A stretch of DNA of 16,988 nucleotides from CAZJCK01 sp964544635. GTDB taxonomy: Bacteria > Zixibacteria > MSB-5A5 > GN15 > FEB-12. The DNA is taken from assembly GCA_964544635.1 (NCBI GenBank), contig CAZJCK010000068.1:1-16988 (forward strand). The letters run 5' to 3'. How positions within the stretch are numbered: position 1 is the stretch's first letter; each line of letters begins with the position of its first letter. Below, in pieces: positions 1 through 6,868 of the stretch. Made by a program: the position numbers and the translations under genes. The notes under the pieces were generated by a model. The model was given only the letters and a program-made list of their open reading frames with translations, did not search any database and had not been told where the DNA came from.

Positions 1-88
1 GCGGTGGGCTACAAATGCTTGAGATTCCGGTCTACAAACCAAACTGTGCCGCGCGAACGTCCTCGTGCGTTCTGTCATGCTGCGATCG

Positions 89-1792
89 TCAATCCGATAC
101 CACCGGCAGGATCAGCTGCGACGGATACTCCTCGGTATGGAGTACTGTCTGTAACGCCGACTCGAATGCAGTGGCACTGAACGGATCGTCGCCGGTATTG
201 GGGTTGCGATCGTATTTCGGGAAGTTGCTCGATGACACCTCCAGCCGCACTCGTTCACCTTGAGCAAACTGATACGCTATCGCCGGCATGGCGATGTCGA
301 TCGAATAGGTGGTATCGGCTCGCAGTGGCATGCTGCCGCCCTGCTGCGGCACCACGTACGACATGCGCGCGATCCAGTCGGTCAGAATCAGCGCCATACC
401 GTCGTCTTTAACCGCCACCAGCTTGACCGTGAAGTCGGTATCGGGAGCATCGGTGCGCACATGCAACCGGGCGGTCACCGGCCCGGCAATAGTGACGGTC
501 TCATCGAGCGGCGGTGAGGTGTAGACCAGCACATCGGGGCGCTCTTCGATCTCAGTCTGGTCGCGCGGACCGAGCGAGTTGGGGAAGAAGTGCGACAGCG
601 CACCACCCCATGACGGTACGGGGTCCTGCGGATCAAAAGTAAAAGTGTCGGCGTCCAGAGCGCCGGCCGGCGACATCGTCAACAAACCGCCGCCGCTCAG
701 CGAGTTGGCCGGCGCGGTAGCGTCGAGGTGCCACGCAACGCTGGTCGCCTTTGGCGGCCACTCATACAGTTCCCGCCATTCGTTGCTGCCGAGGAAGAAG
801 ACCCGTGCGGTCGGTTTGCGCTCCCGCGTCGTCGGCTTTCCCTTGATGTGGGTGTCAAAGAAATCAAGTGCCAGCTCAGCCTGATCGGACATGCGCATCG
901 CCACCTGTTCGCCGAAATCGACACCGGCAATTTCGGTTACGCCGTTAAGCATATCGTTGTGTGCCCATGGTCCGATAATGAGGCGCTGGAACGGCGGGTT
1001 GTCGTGAGCGGCGGCAATGGCGTCGTGCGTTTGAAGTACATTCGGATAGATATAGTCATACCAGCCGGTGATATGCAGCACCGGAAAGTTGACATTCCCG
1101 TACGGATAACGCTCTGCTGTCATGTCGTCCATTGCCTCGTTAGCTCCGCCGAAGAACTGGCTGATCGGGACAGTCCGGAAGATCGGACCCCACTGATCCT
1201 CCGGCGGCGCTTTCTGTCCGGCCGCATACGAGTAGAACCAGCGAAGATGCGCCTGCAACTGAAAGGCGCCGTTGTGCGCCATGAATTCTTCCAGATCGGA
1301 CCAGCCGGAAATGTAGGTCAGCGCCTTGATGGCGGGATGTCCCGACGAAGCGATTGTCCAGGCGGTATAGCCGTGATACGACACCCCCCAGAGACCGACA
1401 TCGCCGCTGGCCCACGACTGTTTCAGGATCCAGTCGAGGGTCGCCATGCCATCCTGCTGCTCCCAGACAAACGGAAAGAACTCTCCTTCTGAGCCAGCCT
1501 GGCCGCGGACATTCTGTACGACCACTACATAGCCGTGCGGCGCCAACGTCCGGCCGATCGTACGCTCCTGACGGCTGCCGTACGGTGTGCGGATCAGCAC
1601 CGCCGGGTACTGACCGGGGTCGGTGGGAATGTAGAGGTCGGTCTTGAGGCCGACCGAGTCGGGCATCATCACCATGACGGTCTCTTGGGTATAGGCGGCC
1701 GTATCATCCTGGGCGCAGGCCGACAACGGCAGCAGGGCGACGACAGCCAGCAGCATGAGCAGACCTGTCCTGTTACGATAATGCGGGTTCAT
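89..1792 (-). CDS. CocE/NonD-type serine hydrolase, lipoprotein (X-Pro dipeptidyl-peptidase S15 fold)
   Basis: A 567-residue secreted alpha/beta-hydrolase of the CocE/NonD family, which includes cocaine esterase, glutaryl-7-ACA acylases and X-Pro dipeptidyl peptidases. The N-terminus is a lipoprotein signal: basic residues, a hydrophobic stretch and the lipobox LSAC with the acylated Cys at residue 26, so the enzyme should be tethered to a membrane facing the periplasm or exterior. Numbered from the ATG, the catalytic triad is visible as Ser138 in GVSYHG, Asp246 in GWYD and His278 in GPWAHN. The C-terminal third is the jelly-roll domain of the family. The frame also opens with GTG at 1798, but the ATG at 1792 has GGAG eight bases upstream and is preferred. 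It follows padR by 45 bp on the same strand, suggesting one transcript under PadR control. Substrate cannot be told from sequence: ester, amide or proline dipeptide are all possible. Confidence 0.9.
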   Translation of the reverse strand: MNPHYRNRTGLLMLLAVVALLPLSACAQDDTAAYTQETVMVMMPDSVGLKTDLYIPTDPGQYPAVLIRTPYGSRQERTIGRTLAPHGYVVVVQNVRGQAGSEGEFFPFVWEQQDGMATLDWILKQSWASGDVGLWGVSYHGYTAWTIASSGHPAIKALTYISGWSDLEEFMAHNGAFQLQAHLRWFYSYAAGQKAPPEDQWGPIFRTVPISQFFGGANEAMDDMTAERYPYGNVNFPVLHITGWYDYIYPNVLQTHDAIAAAHDNPPFQRLIIGPWAHNDMLNGVTEIAGVDFGEQVAMRMSDQAELALDFFDTHIKGKPTTRERKPTARVFFLGSNEWRELYEWPPKATSVAWHLDATAPANSLSGGGLLTMSPAGALDADTFTFDPQDPVPSWGGALSHFFPNSLGPRDQTEIEERPDVLVYTSPPLDETVTIAGPVTARLHVRTDAPDTDFTVKLVAVKDDGMALILTDWIARMSYVVPQQGGSMPLRADTTYSIDIAMPAIAYQFAQGERVRLEVSSSNFPKYDRNPNTGDDPFSATAFESALQTVLHTEEYPSQLILPVVSD

Positions 1793-1837
1793 GATCACAT
1801 CTCCGTTCTTTCGATTAACTGTAACTGATCAAATATC

Positions 1838-2389
1838 TTATGGCAACTCGCGCTTGAGCGAGTCGAGGGTCTCGGTGCACCAGTCGATGCGCGCCCTCGT
1901 TATATGTAATCCATAATTCAGGGTGGCGAACCACCACGACTTCTCCGGGTACTCGTCGAAGGCATCGTCGAACAGCTGCTTCAGTTGCTCGAAGGTTGCC
2001 AGGCGTTCGTTCTGCGCGGCCAACAGGTCCTCGATCTGCTCAATCAGTCGCTGCTTGTCACCTTCGGCGACGAAGAACATCTTTAGAAGTAATTCCTGGC
2101 GAACCGGCTGCGGCTCGTAGTCGAGGGCCAGCCAGTCGCGCAACCGTTGCCGGCCACTCGCGGTTATCTGGTAGATCTTTTTCGCCGGGCGCGCCCCCTC
2201 TTTCTGTTCGACGAAAGTCACGCAACGGTCGCCGGCCAGTCGCTTCAGGGAGGGGTAGATCTGCCCATACGACTCCTGCCAGAAATAGCCGATGGTCTGT
2301 TTGACGAACTGGCGGATATCGTACCCCGAGGCCGGGCCGCGGGCGAGAATCCCCAGGATGACGTAATCTGTCTTGTTCTTCCGTTTCAT
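1838..2389 (-). CDS. PadR-family transcriptional regulator
   Basis: A 183-residue PadR regulator. Residues 1-80 form the winged helix-turn-helix (LGILARGPASGYDIRQ, then YGQIYPSLKRL as recognition region and a basic wing around EGARPAKKIYQIT). Residues about 95-180 are the helical dimerisation part. PadR proteins are usually repressors released by phenolics, drugs or other small hydrophobic ligands. A longer frame starts at TTG 2428, but the added residues do not look like PadR, whereas ATG 2389 begins exactly where family members begin. There is no Shine-Dalgarno before this ATG, and the likely -10 element lies only about ten bases upstream, so the mRNA may be leaderless. The gene sits directly before the CocE-type hydrolase, its most probable target besides itself. 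Confidence 0.9.
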   Translation of the reverse strand: MKRKNKTDYVILGILARGPASGYDIRQFVKQTIGYFWQESYGQIYPSLKRLAGDRCVTFVEQKEGARPAKKIYQITASGRQRLRDWLALDYEPQPVRQELLLKMFFVAEGDKQRLIEQIEDLLAAQNERLATFEQLKQLFDDAFDEYPEKSWWFATLNYGLHITRARIDWCTETLDSLKRELP

Positions 2390-2421
2390 ATATCTACAAG
2401 ATATATAGCTGTACGATATAT
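2388..2421 (-). promoter_or_regulatory. Probable PadR operator overlapping promoter and start codon of padR
   Basis: Two perfect inverted arms, ATATATC (2388-2394) and GATATAT (2400-2406), are separated by five bases, and a third GATATAT copy lies at 2415-2421. On the minus strand TTGTTG (2423-2428) is followed after 17 bases by TATATC (2400-2405), a plausible -35/-10 pair, so the repeats cover the -10 element and the start codon. Autorepression by PadR binding here is inferred from position and symmetry. Confidence 0.55.
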
Positions 2422-2504
2422 GCAACAAGATTTTTGCAGGGGAATTCCCGGGATTACACGATTAGTTGCGGTCCTAGTGTGTGTAAGTTGTTGGACGGAT
2501 GCCG

Positions 2505-3872
2505 CTATTGGTCGTTCGATCGCGCCAGCCGGATGATTGCCGCCACCGAACGCTCCACATCCTCGTCCTGTGTCGCCCACGACGAAAAGCTGATACGCAT
2601 TGCCGTCCGCCCTTTCCACTCGGTGCCGCCGCACCAGCAGGTACCATCGTCCTGCACCGCCCGGGTGACGGCGCGCGTTCTGTCGTCATCACCAAACGAC
2701 ACCAGCACCTGGTTGAGGACAATATCATTGAGCACGTCGCAGCCGCCCTCGTGCAGCAACCCAGCCGCTATGGATGCGTGACGGCAGCAGCGTTCGACAA
2801 GCGCCGCCACACCTTCGCGCCCGAGCGATGCCAGCGCCGCCCAGACCTCGATGCCGCGCGGCCGCCGCGACCCTTCCGGGCCGAAGTCGATCGGCTGACG
2901 GGATGCTCCCGATTGCATCAGGTAGGCCGCCGACATCGCCATCGCCTTTTTCAGCCAGTCGCCCTCGCGCACAATGGCAATACCGCAGTCGTACGGCACA
3001 TTCAGCCACTTGTGACCGTCCACCGCCCACGAGTCGGCCTTTTCGAGGCCCCGGACCAGGTGACGGTATTTCTCCGATGCCGCCGCCCACAGCCCGAAGG
3101 CACCGTCGACATGCACCCACGAGCCGGTTCCTTTAGTATGCTCGCAGATGTCGTTGATCGGATCGAAGTCGCCGCTGTTGACATTGCCGGCCTGCAGGAT
3201 GATCAGCGCCGGTTTTTCAATCTTGGGAAACTGGTCGAACTGCATGCGGCCGTTGTCGTCGGTTGGCACGACTGTCACGCGATCGCGTCCGAAGCCGAGC
3301 AGGCTGAGCGATTTGCTGACGGTTGCATGAACTTCTGTGCCAACTATCACCGGAATCTCCGGTGCGCCGAACAGGCCGCTGGCATCGACATCCCAACCGG
3401 CCGCCGCAAGCAGCCTGCTCCGCGCCGCCGCCAGGCAGCAGAAATTGGCCAGGGTGGCGCCGGTCACCAGGGCGCCGCCGGAGTCGCCTGGCAGGTGTAG
3501 CAGTTCGCACAGCCAGCGCAGCGCCACCGCCTCGATCTTTGCGCCAACCGGTGAGCTGGTCTCGGAAAAACTGTTCTGATCCCACGCCGTGGCGAGCCAT
3601 TTCGACGCCAGCGTAACCGGCAGCGATCCGCCGGTGACAAAGCCGAAGTAGCGATGTCCGGCCGACGCTACCGTCGCCGGGCTGCCGACCGTGTGCAGAA
3701 GCTCGAGCAGTTCCTCGTCCGACCGTCCGTTGTCCGGAAGATCGAAATCGAACTCAGTCAGTCGGTCGCGAGTTGCCTGGGAAGGGAAGACCGGACGGTT
3801 GTCGATCTCTGAGAGATACTGCGCGGCGTATGCCGCCGCCTGGTTCATCAGCGACTGCCGGTGCTTGTCCAT
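2505..3872 (-). CDS. PLP-dependent decarboxylase (group II, aspartate aminotransferase fold)
   Basis: A 455-residue member of the pyridoxal-phosphate decarboxylase family that covers glutamate, aromatic amino acid, histidine and 2,4-diaminobutyrate decarboxylases. Lys288 in SWAVDGHKWLN is the Schiff-base lysine, Asp256 in HVDGAFG pairs with the pyridine nitrogen, and His182 in TEVHATVSKS stacks on the ring. The N-terminal segment HRYFGFVTGGSLP (73-85) matches the substrate/cofactor entry region of this group, and the length is normal. GGAG seven bases before the ATG supports the start. It lies 39 bp downstream of an uncharacterised membrane protein on the same strand. Several family members with this look act on unknown amino acids, so no amine product is claimed. 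Confidence 0.9.
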   Translation of the reverse strand: MDKHRQSLMNQAAAYAAQYLSEIDNRPVFPSQATRDRLTEFDFDLPDNGRSDEELLELLHTVGSPATVASAGHRYFGFVTGGSLPVTLASKWLATAWDQNSFSETSSPVGAKIEAVALRWLCELLHLPGDSGGALVTGATLANFCCLAAARSRLLAAAGWDVDASGLFGAPEIPVIVGTEVHATVSKSLSLLGFGRDRVTVVPTDDNGRMQFDQFPKIEKPALIILQAGNVNSGDFDPINDICEHTKGTGSWVHVDGAFGLWAAASEKYRHLVRGLEKADSWAVDGHKWLNVPYDCGIAIVREGDWLKKAMAMSAAYLMQSGASRQPIDFGPEGSRRPRGIEVWAALASLGREGVAALVERCCRHASIAAGLLHEGGCDVLNDIVLNQVLVSFGDDDRTRAVTRAVQDDGTCWCGGTEWKGRTAMRISFSSWATQDEDVERSVAAIIRLARSNDQ

Positions 3873-3911
3873 GAAATGCTCCGCGTAAAGTTGTTTGTCC
3901 CGCCGGAGAGG

Positions 3912-4442
3912 CTACTGCCCCATCCGCTGGGCCTGCTCGAACGGCTTGAGGTCACCGACCAGCGCCATCAGTTCATGCTCCCGGTGCTCCAAATGCTCCT
4001 TGTTCCCCTGCCTCAGGCTGTCGAAGGCCGGGCCGAAACGTACGATGCGCACGCCCATCGACGGATGTATCAAAAGCGCCATCGGCACCGCCTCGCTGTC
4101 ACCGCCGTACTGGTGGAAGACCTGCACCTCAAGCGATCGTTGACGCCGCGGGATCTTCTGGCTGCGCTGCCAGTGTAGCTCTGTGACGTACGGTTCGATG
4201 CGGGGGAGAATCTTCTCTTTGATGTACTCAGCAGAATCATCAGCCTTGTCATAGACGAAGAGGATGTAATGCCCGCGCACGCCATGTTTGGCGAGGAATT
4301 TCTTCTGGAGTTTGTGACGGTAGAATGGATTGACGATCGCCCCGAACACCAGCGCACCAATGGCGATGATCGGGAAGACGGCGACCATCAACAGAAACAG
4401 ACCGATCCGTCCAAACGTGTTAAGCATCGATCGGGCACTCAT
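3912..4442 (-). CDS. Uncharacterised membrane-anchored protein
   Basis: A 176-residue protein not assignable to a named family. Residues about 10-40 form one long hydrophobic segment (GRIGLFLLMVAVFPIIAIGALVFGAIV), followed by a basic stretch (YRHKLQKKFLAKH), so the rest most likely lies in the cytoplasm. The soluble part has an alternating beta/alpha pattern: HYILFVYDKADDSAEYIKEKILPRI, then LHWQRSQKIPRR, then two further strands around VPMALLIHPSMGVRIVRFGPAF. The LFVY...EYI...ILP...LHW arrangement resembles, from memory, a small family of bacterial hypothetical proteins without known role. It starts three bases after the stop of the upstream gene, so the two are surely co-transcribed, and the PLP decarboxylase follows. 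Confidence 0.75.
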   Translation of the reverse strand: MSARSMLNTFGRIGLFLLMVAVFPIIAIGALVFGAIVNPFYRHKLQKKFLAKHGVRGHYILFVYDKADDSAEYIKEKILPRIEPYVTELHWQRSQKIPRRQRSLEVQVFHQYGGDSEAVPMALLIHPSMGVRIVRFGPAFDSLRQGNKEHLEHREHELMALVGDLKPFEQAQRMGQ

Positions 4443-4445
4443 GAC

Positions 4446-4850
4446 TTATATCAGGGCGCAGTAGACCGCGTGATCCGACACGCCGTTCTTGGGCTCGAAG
4501 TGAACATGGTCGAGTGCGGTGCCTAAAGCGGTAAGCATCGCCGCCACCTCGCGCGCTTCATCCTCGTAGAGGTGCCATTCGATTGACGCCGGATTGACTT
4601 TCACCTGGCCGTGGGCCAGTTCACGATCAGTGTCGTCGTAGAACAGCTTGATTTTGAACGGTCGGTCGAGGTTGGGGTCGATGTAGTCGAGGGTGGTCAG
4701 CACCAGTTCCGGCTGGCGTTCCAGCACGGCGCGCGTGATATCGTCAGCCAGCTCCGTGAACGGCTGGTCCTTGCCTTCAATATAGACCGCCATCGGCGCG
4801 ACCTGTTCGCGGATGTAATATTTGTCGCGATAGACAGAGAGCTTGGTCAT
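4446..4850 (-). CDS. Uncharacterised small soluble protein
   Basis: A 134-residue protein from the ATG at 4850. It is acidic, has no signal peptide or membrane segment, and shows an alpha/beta pattern (FTELADDITRAVLERQPELVLTTLDYID, then PFKIKLFYDD, then ASIEWHLYEDEAREVAAMLTALG). I do not recognise a family. The open frame extends to 4952, but the added 34 residues are low-quality and lack a start with a ribosome site; the ATG at 4850 also has no clear Shine-Dalgarno, so the exact start is uncertain. It is the first gene left of the assembly gap and is separated from the next gene by only three bases. Confidence 0.65.
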   Translation of the reverse strand: MTKLSVYRDKYYIREQVAPMAVYIEGKDQPFTELADDITRAVLERQPELVLTTLDYIDPNLDRPFKIKLFYDDTDRELAHGQVKVNPASIEWHLYEDEAREVAAMLTALGTALDHVHFEPKNGVSDHAVYCALI

Positions 4851-4967
4851 AGTAGTCGTAACATACGAGGTCGTCAGATGTTCGGCAAGGGGGAGACGTT
4901 TGCCGGCACGGGAATGAACTGAAAAGAAGCAGACGAGACGCCCGCCGCCCACGAGAGAATAATGGAT

Positions 4968-5067
4968 NNNNNNNNNNNNNNNNNNNNNNNNNNNNNNNNN
5001 NNNNNNNNNNNNNNNNNNNNNNNNNNNNNNNNNNNNNNNNNNNNNNNNNNNNNNNNNNNNNNNNNNN
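4968..5067. other. Assembly gap (100 N)
   Basis: Exactly 100 N, the usual placeholder for a scaffold join of unknown true length. Genes normally found downstream of a moxR ATPase may be missing here, and the linkage of the left arm to the par/mnm region rests only on scaffolding. Confidence 0.98.
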
Positions 5068-5100
5068 AATGACCCAATGGTGGGCAGTTGGGATCTGCGC

Positions 5101-6108
5101 CTACCCCCGCTCCTTCACGGTTTCCAGCAGCCGCTTAATGATCTGCGTCGCATCAACACCGTCCGCTTCAGCATTAAACGACGTGACAATGCGATGCCTG
5201 AGCACCGGGTAGGCGGCGAACTTGATATCTTCCGGGCCGGGAGTCGGACGTCCGGTCAGAATGGCGCGCGTCTTGGCCGCCAGTATCAGATACTGCGAGG
5301 CACGCGGGCCGGCCCCCCAGCTTACCCAGTTCTTCACAAAATCAGGCGCCGCCTGTTCGTTGGGCCGGGTCGAACGAACCAGATCAACCGCGTACTCAAT
5401 CAGATGATCCGATACCGGCACGCGACGTACCAGGTTCTGGAAACTGACGATCTGCTCGGCGGTCAGCAACTTCTCGAGCTTGTAGTTGAGCACGGCGGTG
5501 GTCGATTTGACAATGTCGCGCTCTTCGTCGGCCGATGGATACCCGACCATCACATTGAACATGAAGCGGTCGAGCTGCGCTTCGGGCAGCGGGTAGGTGC
5601 CTTCCTGCTCGATCGGGTTCTGGGTGGCCAGCACGAAAAACGGTTCGTCGAGGGTAAAGGTCTGGCCGGCCGCAGTCACCTCGTGTTCCTGCATTGCCTG
5701 CAACAGGGCGGCCTGGGTTTTCGGCGGCGTGCGGTTGACCTCGTCAGCCAGGATGATATTGGCAAAGACCGGGCCCTTCACGAAGCGGAACTGGCGTTTG
5801 CCGGTGCTGTGGTCTTCTTCGATGATCTCGGTGCCGGTGATATCGGACGGCATCAGGTCGGGGGTGAACTGGATCCGGTTGAAATTCAAATCGAGCACCC
5901 GGGCGAGTGTCGAGATCAGCAATGTCTTGGCCAGGCCGGGTACTCCTATTAATAGACAGTGCCCCGACGACAGCAGAGAAATCAAGAGCTGTTCGACCAC
6001 GTCGTTCTGGCCGATGATAACTTTTGCTATTTCGGACTTTATCTGCTTGTAGGAGTCGTTGAGCGACTCGACGGCGGCAATGTCGGATTGTGACGGAGCT
6101 GTGGACAT
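5101..6108 (-). CDS. MoxR-family AAA+ ATPase
   Basis: A 335-residue MoxR ATPase, a chaperone-like AAA+ protein that usually works with von Willebrand factor A domain partners to mature or activate other complexes. Walker A is GVPGLAKT (55-62), Walker B is IILADEVNR (118-126), sensor 1 is ATQNP (161-165), followed by the family signature EQEGTYPLPEAQLDRF. The C-terminal lid (RASQYLILAAKTRAILTGRPTPGPEDI) is complete and the length is typical. The start is secured by GGAGGAATAG directly before the ATG. Family operons usually continue with a DUF58 protein and vWA/TPR membrane proteins, but here the assembly gap begins 33 bases after the stop, so those partners cannot be seen. Confidence 0.93.
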   Translation of the reverse strand: MSTAPSQSDIAAVESLNDSYKQIKSEIAKVIIGQNDVVEQLLISLLSSGHCLLIGVPGLAKTLLISTLARVLDLNFNRIQFTPDLMPSDITGTEIIEEDHSTGKRQFRFVKGPVFANIILADEVNRTPPKTQAALLQAMQEHEVTAAGQTFTLDEPFFVLATQNPIEQEGTYPLPEAQLDRFMFNVMVGYPSADEERDIVKSTTAVLNYKLEKLLTAEQIVSFQNLVRRVPVSDHLIEYAVDLVRSTRPNEQAAPDFVKNWVSWGAGPRASQYLILAAKTRAILTGRPTPGPEDIKFAAYPVLRHRIVTSFNAEADGVDATQIIKRLLETVKERG

Positions 6109-6278
6109 CTATTCCTCCAACCGGGGATTCTCAAACTGGGGTGATATCGATTTATACCCGTAAGGGAGCGACAAGTTACGGATTATCTTGATGGCGGGCA
6201 ATATGTTTATGGGCGTGAGAGGTATCGACGGTAAGCGCCGGCGCCGGATCGTGGATATCAAGAGCGCCTTAATAATTC

Positions 6279-6308
6279 CCACACCGTAGTACCTACGTAA
6301 AAGTGTGG
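6279..6308. repeat. Imperfect inverted repeat (cruciform) next to DnaA box 1
   Basis: CCACAC-CGTAG (6279-6289), a TAC loop, then CTACG (6293-6297), a TAAAA bulge and GTGTGG (6303-6308). The two arms pair over 11 bp with one five-base bulge. The right arm runs into the perfect DnaA box at 6304-6312. Confidence 0.65.
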
Positions 6309-6312
6309 ATAA
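6304..6312 (-). promoter_or_regulatory. DnaA box 1 (TTATCCACA)
   Basis: The minus strand reads TTATCCACA, the consensus high-affinity DnaA box of Escherichia coli, with no mismatch. By eye I found no other exact copy in the window. Confidence 0.7.
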
Positions 6313-6373
6313 CTACCCAATTGTCACCCCTGCGAATAGAGGTGAACATGTTGTATTACAGAGCGTTGTGAAT

Positions 6374-6382
6374 TTGTCCACA
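6374..6382 (+). promoter_or_regulatory. DnaA box 2 (TTGTCCACA)
   Basis: TTGTCCACA is the preferred box of several GC-rich bacteria such as Streptomyces and Mycobacterium and differs from the E. coli consensus at one base. Confidence 0.65.
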
Positions 6383-6393
6383 AATCGTGGCAG

Positions 6394-6402
6394 TTGTCCA
6401 CA
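6394..6402 (+). promoter_or_regulatory. DnaA box 3 (TTGTCCACA)
   Basis: An exact copy of box 2 in the same orientation, starting 20 bp later (about two helical turns), which would put two DnaA molecules on the same face of the DNA. Confidence 0.65.
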
Positions 6403-6410
6403 GAAGCAAT

Positions 6411-6440
6411 AAAGGGCAAGAACTCTACTGGTTCTTGCCC
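6411..6440 (-). terminator. Hairpin terminator spanning the bactofilin stop codon
   Basis: GGGCAAGAAC (6414-6423) and GTTCTTGCCC (6431-6440) form a perfect 10-bp stem with a 7-base loop containing the TAG stop. Read on the minus strand the stem is followed by TTTATTG, a short U-rich tract. It would end the parA-parB-M23-bactofilin transcript just before the DnaA boxes. Confidence 0.7.
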
Positions 6441-6868
6441 TGGTATGCCGGTTCCTTCTTGTCGTCTTTCTTCTGGTCCTGGTCGGGCGGGAGAAAGCCC
6501 AGGTTGGACGGTTTGTCTTTCATGTTGCAGGCACCGCAGAAGATGGCGCCCTCTTCGATGACCAGCGACTTGGTGCGGACATCCCCTTCCATCTCGCACT
6601 TGGCCTGCAGTTCGATCTTTTCGGTGGTCGAGATATTGCCGACCATCTTCCCGGCGATCACGGCCACATTGGCTTCGATCTCGGCCTCGACGACACCGGT
6701 CGAGCCGATGGTGACGGTATCGTTGCAGACGATCTTTCCCTTGATCGTACCGTCGATCCGCAGCGCCCCCTTGATCTCGAGCGTCCCCGTGATCACGGTA
6801 TCCTTGCCAATAATTGTGTTCATGAGGCCATCCACATCGTTTGAGTTTTTCCTAATCATTGCGGGCAT
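6425..6868 (-). CDS. Bactofilin (polymer-forming cytoskeletal protein)
   Basis: A 147-residue bactofilin (DUF583). Residues about 17-115 are the right-handed beta-helix core: a repeated six-residue pattern of Val/Ile strands and Gly turns (NTIIGKDTVITGTLEIKGALRIDGTIKGKI and so on), flanked by a short basic N-terminus and a disordered, charged, Pro-rich tail. Bactofilins polymerise without nucleotide into membrane-associated filaments that position cell-wall enzymes or chromosome-segregation proteins. Four cysteines are present, two as FCGAC (111-114) at the end of the helix. The gene overlaps the M23 peptidase gene by 17 bp from ATG 6868; ATG 6859 (overlap 8 bp) is also possible and would give the short MIRKN amino end. 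It is the last gene of the par operon and carries a terminator hairpin across its stop codon. Confidence 0.92.
   Translation of the reverse strand: MPAMIRKNSNDVDGLMNTIIGKDTVITGTLEIKGALRIDGTIKGKIVCNDTVTIGSTGVVEAEIEANVAVIAGKMVGNISTTEKIELQAKCEMEGDVRTKSLVIEEGAIFCGACNMKDKPSNLGFLPPDQDQKKDDKKEPAYQGKNQ

Larger units (their letters stand above)
6109..6424. other. Origin-like intergenic region with DnaA boxes
   Basis: A 316-base gap between the moxR and bactofilin genes, richer in A+T than its surroundings. From left to right it holds the moxR ribosome site (6111-6117), an inverted repeat CCGTAA/TTACGG (6158-6163 and 6176-6181), the 10-bp palindrome GCGCCGGCGC (6235-6244), an AT tract (6268-6277), an imperfect cruciform (6279-6308), three DnaA boxes (6304-6402) and most of the terminator hairpin of the bactofilin gene. 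No plausible gene is seen. DnaA boxes, an inverted repeat and AT-rich tracts together are what an origin or a DnaA-titration site shows; which one applies is inference. Confidence 0.55.

Noticed and set aside
17..30. 14-base inverted match between GCTTGAGATTCCGG (17-30) and CCGGAATCTCAAGC (16879-16892)
   Set aside because: One or so exact 14-mer pair is expected by chance in 17 kb; without more copies it cannot be called a repeat family.
728..1492. 254-codon plus-strand open frame opposite the CocE-type hydrolase
   Set aside because: Antisense shadow of a gene with an intact catalytic triad and lipobox; no ribosome site or domain.
2440..2449. Palindrome GGGAATTCCC upstream of padR
   Set aside because: Ten bases, no partner site and outside the predicted promoter; too little to call an operator.
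5077..5952. 291-codon plus-strand open frame opposite the moxR gene
   Set aside because: It lies fully antisense to a clear MoxR ATPase, is rich in Arg/His/Gly as GC-rich shadows are, and shows no domain.
6828..6836. DnaA-box-like CCATCCACA in the bactofilin gene
   Set aside because: Two mismatches at the conserved TT and within coding sequence; expected by chance.
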